From Eptesicus fuscus (lineage: Eukaryota > Chordata > Mammalia > Chiroptera > Vespertilionidae), in contig NC_072480.1 in assembly GCF_027574615.1 (NCBI RefSeq), positions 100,450,001-100,514,000 on the forward strand: a stretch of 64,000 bases of DNA, given 5' to 3'. Shown here piece by piece: positions 33,421 through 45,146 of the stretch (its first letter is position 1; each line of letters opens with the position of its first letter). The notes under the pieces are model-generated. The model was not told where the DNA came from and did no database searches. It saw only the letters and a program-made list of their open reading frames with translations. Both the position numbers and the translations under genes were made by a program.

Positions 33421-35429
33421 TTTTCTGACATAGAAATAAAAATACACCACTTTAGAAATAGTGATAAAAAATATAATGTCTTAATGTATTTCCAATCTCA
33501 CATTTTTTAAATCTCCATATGAGTTTATTGCGTTGACAAGTTTCAGTGTTACCCCTGACACCTTATCACGTAAAGATGTGTGTAAGTGTACTCTCTATTC
33601 TTTTTCAAGTGTATGTGTCTGATCCAAGATCACCCTCTTAGTGACTGACAGCATCCCCACGTATCAATGAGAATGCTGAACTGTATATCATAAATGTACA
33701 TACGCACTGCCCACCAAATAAGACAGCGTTCGTGCACAAACCATAAGAATCTTGCTTACCCTTCGAACACTTGTGAATATCTCATTGTAAAATGACACAA
33801 ATCATCTCTTCTCTGAATATAAGCGGCAACATTTCTTCATCTTACCTCCACCTGTTATCAAAGGCAGAATATGTGTCACAATTAAAATGTAAATTTCATG
33901 GTAACAGAGGGGAGAATATCCACTCTGCAGTGATGCATCGCCAATTGGAAACAATGTCAAGCGGCATAATTTCCAAACCATGATTGCAAAATTATATTAT
34001 GGAAGTCTAGGAGCAAGTGGGATATGGTTTCTTTAACGTGGATGGGAATTATAATTGTAAATGTTAATTTATCCCCAAACTGATTTGAGAATTTGCAAGT
34101 GAAACTCAGAGCTGTTTAGGGAAATTGACAGTGTAATATTGTCATTTACATATTTTTGTCGTTAGCGTGAGGAATATAGAGATATCTTGACAGTTTCGAT
34201 ATGCTGCAATGTAACACGGGGACGCTGATGGAAAGCGGGAGGGAATTGTCTGTCTTCTATACCTTCATCAGAGCATTGTTTTAAATCATCTATTCTTGCC
34301 AACTGCCAGTTCTGCATCCCTAATGCTTTTAAAAAAGCCACATTATATTGTCTTTAAATATCAGCCACCTTATGTGATTGTGGTCTTTAAATATTCCCTT
34401 TTCTTGAGTCATATCGGCCCTTTGGTTAACATTTTACATTTTGATATAGCTTTATTCTGGCATTTACCATAGTTCATAAATTGTGCAGGTATCAAAACAA
34501 TAACTTCCCGGAGGCTTTTTTCCCCTTTTTCTTCTTTTTAAGAGCCTGGGTATTGTTAACATCAACAGGAGAAAAAATTGAGGGGAAGCGAAAGTAGAGT
34601 GTGGTTTTGTTCTTCCTAGGTACCTGGCAGTGGTGCCCTTAATTTGCCACCTTAATAAAACAGAAATGGCAGCGCTTTTCCAAAAGGGGGAAATGGGCTT
34701 TTGAATAGTGCGTAGGCCAAACTGGCAATATTGTTAATCACAAATCCCACTTAAACAGCATGATCTCCGATAAGTGTATCAGAGTATGGTACTTCTGAAT
34801 TATTGTCTAAGCTCTCAGTAGCCTACTGTAGGGAGAGCAGATGGTTTGCGTTTATATCTTTTGTGCTTCTCAGTTATTGATGTGGATTATATGAGAGGAT
34901 AATTGGCAGGGTTTTGCACATAATTGATATAAAATGCTACTTAGGCTCTTCTCTGATTGGTCCAGTTTCTAGGACATCTGGGACAACAATCTCTTGGATT
35001 ACATATGGACGAGATATAACTTTCAATCATCTGTATGCTAGCAGCAAACTGCCATAATGCTTTATAATTTTCCTGTGCATTTGAAAAATTAAAATGCGTG
35101 TACTCTTAGGAAAATGGCTTGATTCAGAACTAAGAAACCACTAATTAAAAAAATCTGTCTTTTTCCTTTATTTTTCCCTATACAGGGCAGCAGGAAAATA
35201 GGTAGAAGTGCAAATCCAGTTTTAAGGCTAAGAACGGAGAGTAGACCATTTTAAAGCATGTTTGTGGTCCTCTTACATTCCTCCATAGACACCTTTTCCA
35301 ACACAGGCTATTGTGATGATTTCACATCTGTCATAATCGGTCTGGTGACTTGAGAAACACTGGAAGGACTTTGAATAATGGTAATCTTCATAACACCCAC
35401 CAGAATCTACACTGCAGCACCTGCTGAAG
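33421..35429. other. Repeat-poor, gene-free DNA
   Basis: About 2 kb with no transposon I can name, which is unusual for this window. No open frame is convincing. Its composition is compatible with unique intergenic or conserved non-coding DNA. Confidence 0.45.
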
Positions 35430-35442
35430 TAGGTGGAATGTG

Positions 35443-35906
35443 CCCTAGCCGGTTTGGCTCAGTGGATAGAGCCTCAGCTCATGGACGGAAGGGCCCCGGG
35501 TTTGATTCCGGTCAAGGGCATGTACCTTGGTTGCAGTCTCAATCCCCAGTAGGTGGTGTGCAGGAGATAGCTGATAGATGTTTCTCTCTCATTTATATTT
35601 CTTTTTTAAAAAAATATATTTTTATTACTTTCCGAGAGGAAGGAGAGGGAGAGAGAGATAGAAACATCAATGATGAGAGAGAATCACCGATCGGCTGCCT
35701 CCTGCACGCCCCACACTGGGGATTGAGCCCGCAACTGAGGCATGTGCCCTGACCGGGAATTAAATGGGTAATCTCCTGGTTCCTGGATCGATGCTCAACC
35801 ACTGAGCTACACCCGACTGGGCTCATCGATATTTCTAACTCTCTATCCCTCTCCTTCCCGCTCTGTGAAAATCAATCCAAAATACTTTTTAAAATACATA
35901 TATAAA
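35443..35906 (+). mobile_element. Ves SINE, interrupted
   Basis: Head CCCTAGCCGGTTTGGCTCA to about 35602, resuming at 35821 with TCATCGATATTTCTAACTCT and its A-rich tail. The target duplication TAGGTGGAATGTG lies at 35430-35442 and 35907-35919. An antisense Ves copy splits it. Confidence 0.92.
35603..35820 (-). mobile_element. Ves SINE nested in a Ves SINE
   Basis: Antisense body with TTTTTATTACTTTCCGAGAG, ACATCAATGATGAGAGAGAA and GCCCCACACTGGGGATTGAG, ending CCGACTGGGC. It belongs to a variant with the head CAACCACTGAGCTACACC seen also at 16668, 52783 and 56938. Confidence 0.92.
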
Positions 35907-35919
35907 TAGGTGGAATGTG

Positions 35920-38080
35920 TCTCTGATTATCTCATCTTTTCTATAATACTTCTTATTCCTCTCATACTCCGCCTGAGGCTTTCTATAGATGACACATTGG
36001 TATCTCCCTAGCTTACAGATTCCAAAATTCTATATGGCACCCAACTGGAATTTTCGCCTCTCTCATTTTTCTTCCCATTTTTAAAAACCAGGTTAAATTT
36101 AGTAGTCGTAAATGAATAGGAAAGGTGTTGACCACAAACAGGAAATGGACAGATTTTAGATGTGCAGATTTAAGGAAGTTCAAATACACACACAGAAACA
36201 CATACATATGCACACACATGCACCCACACAGAGATAGATAAATAGGTAAATGGTGGATATCTTGATCCCAATGACAAAATTTCTTTAAAAAGTATGTTTG
36301 GTTATGTTTGAGAGGGCAGAGATAAATTCAGAAGAGTAAGAAAAGTCCATGTATGTTCACTGAACAGGTGTGCTGTGCTTCCTTAACTTTCGTGCACTGT
36401 GATGGCTATGATAGTATAGGACCTACTCTGTAGGTCAACTATAGTCATTTTTAGAAGTGCCTTACAATGCCATTATAGATAATACTGGGGAAATGTGGTA
36501 CATAGGTGCTCTAACTAAGTGTATTTATAGCATCATATCAACTATAATAAAAATGCAATGATTTTAAGTCTGTCATTTAGGGGGAAACCATAAAGTTTTG
36601 CCCCTGGAGCTGTGCTACAAAAATGTATATTCATTCCTTGTATTCTCTCTGCATAGATTTTTCCACATCTCCCTAAAATATATTTAATTACTCTATCTTT
36701 CCTTCCACGCTCAATTTTTATTTTCCCTACATGCTTCCCTGTGGCCAAGCTTGTTTAACCAAGCTAACCCCATTTCAAAAATCATAGTATCCACTAGTAG
36801 CACGCTATTTGTCTCCCTCCTTTAGGTTTCAAAGTTCTCTTAAGAATATGACGTGTTCTCTATCCACTCACTGTTTTACCATTCATAGCTCTGCTACCAC
36901 TTAGTTTAAGAATCTCTGCAATGTAGTATTCTTAATGTCTACCATTCAACCAAAAATCTTGAGGCATACAAAGAAATGAAAAAAAAAAAAAAGATCGAAG
37001 TCTAGAAAAAAAGGAAGTCAGTAGAAACCAAGCAACTCAGGTGATGGTTTTAGCAGGAGAGCTCTCTCACACGCGGAGCAATAATAACATGCGCTTCTCA
37101 CTCTTGCGCACATTTCTACTGAGCACGTTTCCACCAAGGGGGCATCCAGTGAGTCTTGCTTTAGCATCTTCCCCAGAAATTAGAAAATGAAGCAGTGAGG
37201 TCCCTGGGAGGCAGTCACACATGCCCCCTTCCTTCTGGGCAAACTCTCCCTTGTCCAGAAATAAGCAACACGACCTAGTATGACTACAGAGAGGCTGGGG
37301 GATGTACCTCATCCGTGTCCAGAAGGAACAGAAAAGCCTGTTGAGCATCTAGTTAATTCCTTCCAGGTTCTCCAACTTCTCCACAGGCTCCTTCTCTTTC
37401 ATTAAATCTAAACTAAAAGTTTTCCTTAATTCATGTGTTAAGCCTTTGTCTCATCTCCTTTTACACTCTTTTTCAGAAGGATCAGCCCTGTCTGTGTCTT
37501 TAAATGACATACACATATGGACAATATGTGTATTTTTTTTAATATACACATTAGTTAATATTAAACAGACCAGAGAAATAGAAAGTACCATAACGTACAC
37601 ATTCAATAGGGAATAATTCAATCAACAATTCACATAAGCATGAGCAGATAACTTAGAATTTGCATGCATGGATGGGCAAAACTTCTTCCCAAACTGAGAT
37701 ACCACTGTTCTCTCATGTTTAAGTCTGAGATCTGTCTGATCTTTTCTTTAACTGTGTGATCCACTTCCCAACCTAGAAATCCCTCTTGCAACTCTGGCTC
37801 AGTGTGTTCAAAACTGGATCCACCCCTTCCACAAATTGGTTCCCTGCCCTTTGCTACATATACAGGATAATGACAAATTCCTCTAACCAAACGGAAAAAA
37901 TATGGACTTAGAAGCACTCCCCTTGTCTTCCCCTTTGTTAGGCTAAAATTATAGTCATTATAATGTCAAATTTAACACAATATTTTTTACTTTGCAAATT
38001 TCAGAGAACCATTGCTTGTGATTCACTTGCAGAAATTTAGAATCCTGGATTTATTTGTGAAATCTCAAGTGTATGTACAG

Positions 38081-38111
<31 letters not shown>

Positions 38112-39155
38112 ATTGTGATGTATATGATTGTAATTCATATAACATACTTTAGAATGGGGTTTTTAGTTGATTACAAATTAGTTATAACTGAAGGATGCTG
38201 CATGATTACTAATTTAAAATATATATTCATTCTTAAAGAAGGTGATGGTTACATTGAACACGGTACTCCTTCTACAGTATGGAAAGGGGTGTTTACTGTC
38301 TGAAGCAGGGCCAGAACAGGGTTACCAGAGGCTGAAGGCTGGAACATAGAGTAACAGGAGGAGCAATAGAACTGGTGCATGTTATTTAATATGGCAAATG
38401 GAAGACTTGGGTATTTGTGTAGTTCTCTTCAAATAGCTAAGAGTTGTGCTTTTCTGAACGAATGCTTTTATTATTGATTCCAGAAACCATAGCTGGAATC
38501 CACAGGTATGAAATACCAGGAAGTTACTTAAGGCTGCCCTAAGAAGTAATTTTCCGACAGGGCCTTTTCTAAATGGAATGGCAGCATTACGGATCTTCAT
38601 CCATGGCTGAGATTGTTCCTGGTATATAAGACTATTTCACCTTAAAAGCCCCCTGTAAACTAAGTAAGTATATAGCTTTGCACTTATATGCACCTGTATT
38701 AAGACTAAATTACATAAAGAACTACTTGAAAATGAATGAAAATTATCATTTTGCTCCAGTGAGTAGGACACCAGGAACTCCCATGTCCACGTGCCGAGAA
38801 GGCAGCTCTCTCGGCAGAGGGAGGCAGAGGGCCCGAGCACTTGGTGTGTACCAGGGACCTCAGGACATTGACAGTGAGAGCCAGGTGCCTCCTGGCCTTT
38901 CTGTCAGTGACGGCCACAGAGACCAGGTGTTCCCAGGAGATTACAATGGAGCTGGAAACTCCGGTCGCCTAGTGATGTGGTATCTCCTTGGAATGTCTGC
39001 ACAACTCATTACTCACACGTTTGTTTTAATTCAATGAAATGAAGCCTAGGTGTGCAGGTTTCTGAAGTCTGCCGCCAGGTACAGCCATGTCCCAGCCCCT
39101 CCCGCTCACTCCCCCAGAGCAACTTCCAGGCTGCAGGCTCCATTCAGGGTAGGGG
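35920..39155. other. Gene-free unique DNA
   Basis: No supported gene and no transposon I can name. It contains a CA tract, an A-run near 36978-36992 and a CA-rich patch near 36186-36220. Confidence 0.5.
38081..38109. repeat. (AC)n microsatellite
   Basis: About 14 uninterrupted AC units. Confidence 0.95.
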
Positions 39156-39189
39156 CCCTACACAGGTGGACCAGTTGTGATCACTTACA

Positions 39190-39655
39190 CCACATGTTTA
39201 CTGTACCTTTTCTAGGTTTACATATGTGTAGATATAAAGTACTTGCCATAGTGTTACAGTTGTCTACAGTATTCAGTACCGTAACATGTAGTCAGGGAGC
39301 AATCGGCTAGCCCAGTGGTCGGCAAACTCATTAGTCAACAGAGCCAAATATCAACAGGACAACGATTGAAATTTCTTTTGAGAGCCACATTTTTTATACT
39401 TAAACTTCTTCTAATGCCACTTCTTCAAAATAGACTCACCCAGGCCGTGGTATTTTGTAGAAGAGCCACACTCAAGGGGCCAAAGAGCCGCATATGGCTC
39501 GCGAGCCGTGGTTTGCCGACCACTGGGCTAGCCCACCCAGCCTCGATGGGTGGGAGGCTGTGCCAGGTAGGTGTGTGCAAGCACCTGAATGATGTTCACA
39601 CAACGACAAAAACGGCCGGATGATGCATTTCCTTCAGTGGCTCATGACTGTAGTC
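39190..39655. mobile_element. Tigger-like DNA transposon fragment, split by hAT
   Basis: TGTCTACAGTATTCAGTACC and, beyond the hAT, GATGTTCACACAACGACAAA plus GATGATGCATTTCCTTC are typical of an old Tigger-type element. A second fragment of the same family lies at 41745. Confidence 0.55.
39313..39525 (+). mobile_element. Non-autonomous hAT element
   Basis: 213 bp from CAGTGGTCGGCAAACTCATT to GTTTGCCGACCACTG with a perfect 8-bp duplication GGCTAGCC at 39305-39312 and 39526-39533. Confidence 0.95.
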
Positions 39656-41740
39656 TAGTTCTCAGTAGAACATCAAGCAGTAATGGGCAACTACCACATA
39701 AACCCCAAAGAAGAGAGTTTGCATTGCAATCCCAGCCTCTGTTTTACTTTCTCAAACTGCTTTTATCAGATATAGTGTCTGTACTATGAGATTCACATAT
39801 TTTAAGTGTACAACACCTCTCCTTTCCCGTGTCCTTATCTTAGTCCTGTGATAAGCTGACTAAAAGATTGTTATTGTCTCCAATAAATTCCTCACTTTAA
39901 GTTAAACCCAGACTCTTCCACTCCCCAAAGCCCTCCCTTCCTGCCTTCTACCTTTCAAGCTTCCCCTTTCTTCCCTTTGCTTTCGAGTGTCACAGAGGAA
40001 GCCAGGGCCGCGGGCGCTGTGGCAGGGTGCTGGAGGGCCGGCCGTGTGCTAGACAGAAAGCTGAAAGCAGCCCTGACATCAAAGGGGAGCGTGGAACCAA
40101 GAGGAAGGAAGATTAAGTTTGTAAACTAGAGTTTGAGGTACAACCTGTTCTTTCCCTGCAGCCGCTCCCCTTCTGAGAATGTCAATAGTGTTGTCACGAT
40201 GCAGCCTAAATGCTTGATCTGTGCACCAAATGGACTGTTCTGACTGCCCAGACCAGGGTCCATTTCTCTCGCAGACGATGCAGTCAAACACTGCCTTGTC
40301 CACAACTCAAGCCGGTCTGTACACAGCTCACTGTCATCATTTCTGTGGTAGAGGGTCAACTCCATTTGACTGGGAACTGTCTCTCTTATGTGGAGCTCTA
40401 TCTCCAGTCCTTAACAGAAAGGCTGCCAAGCACAGAGGCTCAGTGGCTAGCTGTGGGACAAATGAATAAATAAATGCATAAAGAACAGGGCTTCTGGCAA
40501 ATCCTGAGAGCTGACGGGATGTGCAAGGACAGGAACACCCAGGAGGGACCATCCTGATGCGTAAGTGGAGTTTGCGGGTTGGGTGGGAGTGGAGTGAGTT
40601 CCTCCGCTGGCACCGATGTCGCAGGCTGGGTTTTGTGCGCGGCGTGGAGCTCGGCTTGTAGAAAAGCTTTGTTCCCAAGGACAGAGCACAGTGTACTCAC
40701 TCAGAGCACGTTCGCTGAGTGGTCATGATGTGCTGGGCCACTGCGCCCCGTGCCCGGGCATTGCCCAGAACAGGATGCAGAGACCTGGGCACGAAGACAG
40801 TAAGAATCAAGACGAGAAATGAAAACCAGGATTAGAAATTTCGATAAAACAAAGCACACGTGTAGTATTTGTGAAGCTAGAGTGTTGATAAGAGTGCCTG
40901 GACCTCCATAATTACATATTCAATGACCATAAAATGATAGAGGAAGGGGGGGCATAATGCAGAATTTCCAAAGAACATTGGAACTTAGATCTAAATGGAA
41001 GGGGGAGAAATACAAACAGAAAAAAAAAAAAATCAGAGAAGTCAAGTTCAAAGGTACGGACATACAAAATAGCTCAGTATATGTACTTAAAGTCCAGAAA
41101 GAAGACCAAGATGGTTACACTGGGGGGGAGGGGGAGGGATCGTCCAGGTATGCATTTCCAAGAGAGAAAACACCGATGGGCAGTAAGCAGGGTGGAGAGT
41201 AATTTGTATACATTTTCACAAAGGGATCTGTGGCCGCGCTGACTAATGGACTGTAGAGCAGAGAAGATTGGAAAGTATAAAATCCAGATTGGAGGCTACG
41301 GCAGTTTGGGTCAATAACAGATCATATATGCGATGTTTATATGATAATGTTACAATGGAGCTAAAAAGTGGATATCACCTAGTGATGTTATAGGGGTCAT
41401 AGGGTCGTATTGAAAGGGGACACTTGTGTGTGTGTGGTGATGCTGGTGTATGCAAACCTTCCACATTGCCTGTTGTATGAGTGTTGCACACACAGTTATG
41501 TACCGCACATAATACTTGATAATGATAATAAATGACTCCATAGCTGGTTTATGTATTCACTCTACTCTCCTTTTTATAGTTATTTTAGAGTATACTCTTT
41601 CTACTTATAAAGAAGAAATGTTTGCTGTAAACAGTGAGGTATATTACGCAGCCACAGCCTCATATATATCTCGTTTACCACATTACTGGATTGCACCAGT
41701 GTCTCTTGTGCTTGATTTAATCTTGCGATTTGTGCAGTAA
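39656..41740. other. Gene-free unique DNA
   Basis: Contains GC-richer patches near 40010-40060 and 40690-40800, but overlapping frames on both strands are unrelated to each other and lack features. Confidence 0.5.
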
Positions 41741-41744
41741 TGTG

Positions 41745-41915
41745 CTGTGTGGTTTACAGTCTCAGAGCAGGAGGCTAAACCATACAGCCTGGGTGTGCAT
41801 TAGGTTGTACCATCTAGTGTGTAAGTGCACTCTGTGATCTCACAGCTACGAAGACGCCTAATGATGCATTTCAGAGTGCATCCCCAAGGGTACGTGGCAC
41901 CTGACTGTAGATATT
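41745..41915. mobile_element. Tigger-like fragment
   Basis: TTAGGTTGTACCATCTAGTG, CGCCTAATGATGCATTTCAG and CACCTGACTGTA match the end of the same family as 39190. Confidence 0.55.
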
Positions 41916-42316
41916 TGCTATAAAGAGTCTGTCTAATCATTCAGAAAAGTGCAATAGTTATTCAGGAACAAAACTGCATAAAAGATGATTATGACTTTCA
42001 CAAATTTTATAGAGAAGGTAAAAAATAAGCAAGCCATAGTAGTTGGAGCGGAACTCATGAAAAGTCTATAAAATTGATGAAGCTGTTTGTACAAAGTACA
42101 CTGTACAAACTACAAGCCTGTACAGCATGTTACCCTACACACTCAGGAAGAAGTGCTGTAGAATGACCCTGGAAGATTCTTTTTATACAAAACCATAACG
42201 ATGCTTACAGGAGCTCATTACAACTATTCACTTCAAACACATTCTGGAAAGATAGACTTCTCTTCTCCCCAATTCTAGGAAATAAATTTCATATCTATCT
42301 ATCATCATCTATCTAT

Positions 42317-42840
42317 TGATATGGAATTTTTGGACTGGATCCCAGATTCTTTGTCCACCAGAGTTGAAGAATGAATCCACAGACCGAAGATGGTATAGCA
42401 AAGGTGGAGATTTATTGAAGAACAAGTACAGACTCCCATGTGGGGAGGGAGAAAGGGTCCTACTGACTTTCTGTTTCTGTGGTTTATAAAAGCTGCAGTT
42501 CCTGTGTCCTGATATCCCCTCTGATTGGTCAATATTCCCTTTTGAATTGGTTACTATAGTAACTCCGAGGCCCTCCTCCCTCATTGTCCTCCCATTCCTT
42601 CTGGGTTTTCTTCCTCCTCCTTTATTTTGTAAATATAGACCTCTGGGCTACTCCCAGTTCCCTTGTTTTATGTAGATGTAGCTCTTGCCTCTCCCTGGTG
42701 TTATGGAAATGTACCTATTTCTGCTTCCTGTCTTATGGAAATGTACCTTCTCCTAGTCTGTAGCCCTGTGTTTTTATTCATGGACCCCCAATTCTAAAAT
42801 TCCCTAAGCCTGCCTATATTCCTCTAAAATTCCTGTTTCA
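42317..42840 (-). repeat. Solo LTR (LTR1)
   Basis: On the minus strand it runs from TGAAACAGGAATTTTAGAGG to AATTCCATATCA. It holds CCAATCAGAGGGG, TTTATAAACC and CAATAAATCTCC in promoter and polyadenylation order. CTAT flanks it on both sides, but the site is a TATC tract so the duplication is ambiguous. No internal retroviral sequence adjoins. The same family as 44187 and 44063. Confidence 0.85.
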
Positions 42841-42898
42841 CTATCATCTATCTACTACCATCTATCTATCTATCTATCTATCTATCCATCCATCATCT
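42841..42898. repeat. (TATC)n microsatellite
   Basis: TATC/CATC units that continue the tract at 42290-42316, with LTR1 inserted between the two parts. Confidence 0.9.
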
Positions 42899-43261
42899 AT
42901 GTAGAGAAAAGAAGGAAACACTTTTGAACAGAATTGAATGGCAGCACTTCCCAATAGGTACAGAACCATTGCAGTCAGGAGACGTGTCCTGAGAAATCAA
43001 GAATGAATATCCTCCCTGTTTTGACTTCCCACTTCAGGAATCTCATCTTTCATGAGCAGAACCCTGGGAATCTCACATCAGAAAGGCCAGGTAGACTTCT
43101 CCGAATCTCCCTGTACTAGTATTTGATTGGAAGTTAGCAGAGATTTCCATGAGCTCCTTGATGTAATTTGTTTCTCCGAAGGTGCTAGAGCTTAGCTATT
43201 TAAAAATGTTGAACACTTTTAGAATCCACAGTTACTGCACCTTTTCAGTCTCCTGCTTTAA

Positions 43262-43412
43262 AAATAAAATTACCTTTATTGTTGAAAGTATTACAAATGT
43301 CTCTTTTTACCCCCATTGGCCCCCTCCCCTCACCCCTCCCCCCGCTCCTCCCCTCCCCCCAGGCCTTCACTACACTATAGTCTGTGTCAATAGGTTATAC
43401 ATATAGGCATGT
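43262..43412 (-). mobile_element. Bat L1 3' end fragment, antisense
   Basis: ACCTTTATTGTTGAAAGTAT, CCCCAGGCCTTCACTACACT and ATAGTCTGTGTCAATAGGTT match the other antisense L1 3' ends in the window. Confidence 0.75.
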
Positions 43413-44062
43413 AAGATCTTAGTCTTCTGCCTTTAGACCGCATTTGCAGGTAAGCAGTAAACACCTAGTGAGCCCAGAGTGCAGCTTCCCCCAGGCCTGC
43501 TGCCATAGGAGACACTGGAAAGAATGACAGAGGCAGTAATTGTGGTGGAGATTGCACTGCAGGATTTGAAGAGACACCCTGCAGAACTCTGATCAGTTTC
43601 TATTTTCCTTCCAGTGTCAGGAACGTTGAAAAAACTCCTTCCAGTGCAGCAATTCAGAGGGAGAGCGGGACTCTGAAAGCAGGCCTTTCGCCTAGCGGAG
43701 AGCAACTTCATATCTTCCTGCTCCTCTCTACATAGAGAGCCATGCCCCAGTAAATAAACACAAATCACACTGAAGCAACTCAACTGGGTTCTCTGTTTTC
43801 TAAAGTCTTAACTTTCAAAAAAAGAGCCAACTAAGACACACATCTCGGTGATGAACATCAATCAATCCTGACACTGAAAGTGACCCATCCGGCATCCAGG
43901 TGGTTCAGATCGATTGGCAGTTGTTCACCGAGGTGGGTGCAGGAAAGAAACAGGAAATGGAACAGAAAATGCTGCATCAAGTGGATCCAGAAAAGTTCAG
44001 GGCCAAATGCTTCTCACAGCTTAACATAGTGAAATTGATTTGGGTTGATTTATTGAGCAGGG
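43413..44062. other. Gene-free DNA
   Basis: I see no supported gene. The 116-residue frame on the minus strand at 43433-43783 has no recognisable domain and unremarkable composition. Confidence 0.45.
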
Positions 44063-44186
44063 TGATCTGTTTCCCTGGGTTCTTGTCCTGATGGAGTCGA
44101 AGAATGAAGCCACGGACAAAGGGTGATAGATGAAAAGTACAGAAACTTTATTGCAAGCAGGCACTACTGAAAGGAGTGTTTAGTTG

Positions 44187-45146
44187 TGAAATAGGTTTAG
44201 GAAATTTTAGAAATCGAGGGGTCCATGGAAAACAGACAGGGCTACAGAGATGCAAAGAGTACATTTCCATAAGACAAGGGAGCTGGGAGCTGCAGAAGGT
44301 ACATTTCCATAAGACAAGGGAGCTGGGAGCTGCAGAAGGTACATTTCCAGAAGACAAGGGAGCTGGGAGCTGCAGAAGGTACATTTCCAGAAGATAAGGG
44401 AGCTGGGAGCTGCAGAAGGTACATTTCCATAAGATAAGGGAGCTGGGAGCTGCAGAAGGTACATTTCCAGAAGACAAGGGAGCTGGGAGCTGCAGAAGGT
44501 ACATTTCCAGAAGACAAGGGAGCTGGGAGCTGCAGAAGGTACATTTCCAGAAGATAAGGGAGCTGGGAGCTGCAGAAGGTACATTTCCAGAAGATAAGGG
44601 AGCTGGGAGCTGCAGAAGGTACATTTCCAGAAGATAAGGGAGCTGGGAGCTGCAGAAGGTACATTTCCATAAGATAAGGGAGCTGGGAGCTGCAGAAGGT
44701 ACATTTCCAGAAGACAAGGGAGCTAGGAGCTGCAGAAGGTACACATTTACAGAATAAAGGGAAGGAAGCCCCTCATCCAGAGAGGGAGGAAGAAAGCCCA
44801 GAGGAAATAGCGAAACAATAAGGGAGCAGGAGGAGGGAACCTCACCGTACTTCATGTGAGGTTTGAGCTCTAAAGTTGCTATAGTAACCAATCTAAGGGG
44901 AATAGTGACCAATCAGAGGGGATATCGAGGCACAAAGATCTGCAGTCTTTATAAACCTTAGGGAAAAGGAACTCAGAGAACTCTTCCCCCTCCCCACATG
45001 GGAGTCTGTGCTTGTTTCTCAATAAATTTTCACCTTCTGCCATACCACCTTTCATTCGTGGTTTCGTTCTTCGACTCCACGGGACAAAGAACCTGGGAAT
45101 CTGCCCAGGGGAACACTGCATGTTCCAGTTCAATTTTCCCATATCA
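44187..45146 (+). repeat. LTR with amplified U3 (LTR2)
   Basis: It runs from TGAAATAGGTTTAGG to TTTTCCCATATCA. CCAATCAGAGGGG at about 44917, TTTATAAACC at about 44948 and AATAAA at 45021 give a complete LTR promoter layout. The downstream text CACATGGGAGTCTGTGCTTG is shared with LTR1. Length is about 960 bp against 524 bp in LTR1. Nearly all the excess is the 40-bp array in U3. Confidence 0.82.
44261..44740 (+). repeat. 12-copy 40-bp tandem array in LTR2 U3
   Basis: Twelve almost identical units begin ACATTTCC at 44261, 44301 and every 40 bp to 44701. Differences are mainly CCAT/CCAG and GACAAG/GATAAG. Six units have GATAAG, a GATA-type motif, and all have TTCC (GGAA on the other strand). 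A degenerate unit follows. LTR1 has only about three degenerate copies. The 254- and 165-residue antisense frames here are repeat shadows. Confidence 0.97.

Noticed and set aside
40010..40060. GC-rich patch as a possible promoter CpG island
   Set aside because: It is too short, with few CpGs and no adjoining exon-like frame.
43433..43783. A 116-residue minus-strand frame in non-repeat DNA
   Set aside because: No domain, signal peptide or splice context can be recognised, and length alone is within chance for this composition.
44261..44740. CRISPR-like regular spacing
   Set aside because: The units are directly tandem with no unique spacers, and the context is a vertebrate LTR.
44148..44912. 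A 254-residue antisense frame with a regular Leu/Ser/Cys-rich repeat
   Set aside because: It is a shadow of the 40-bp LTR2 array. Three units make 40 codons, so all three frames stay open without coding selection.
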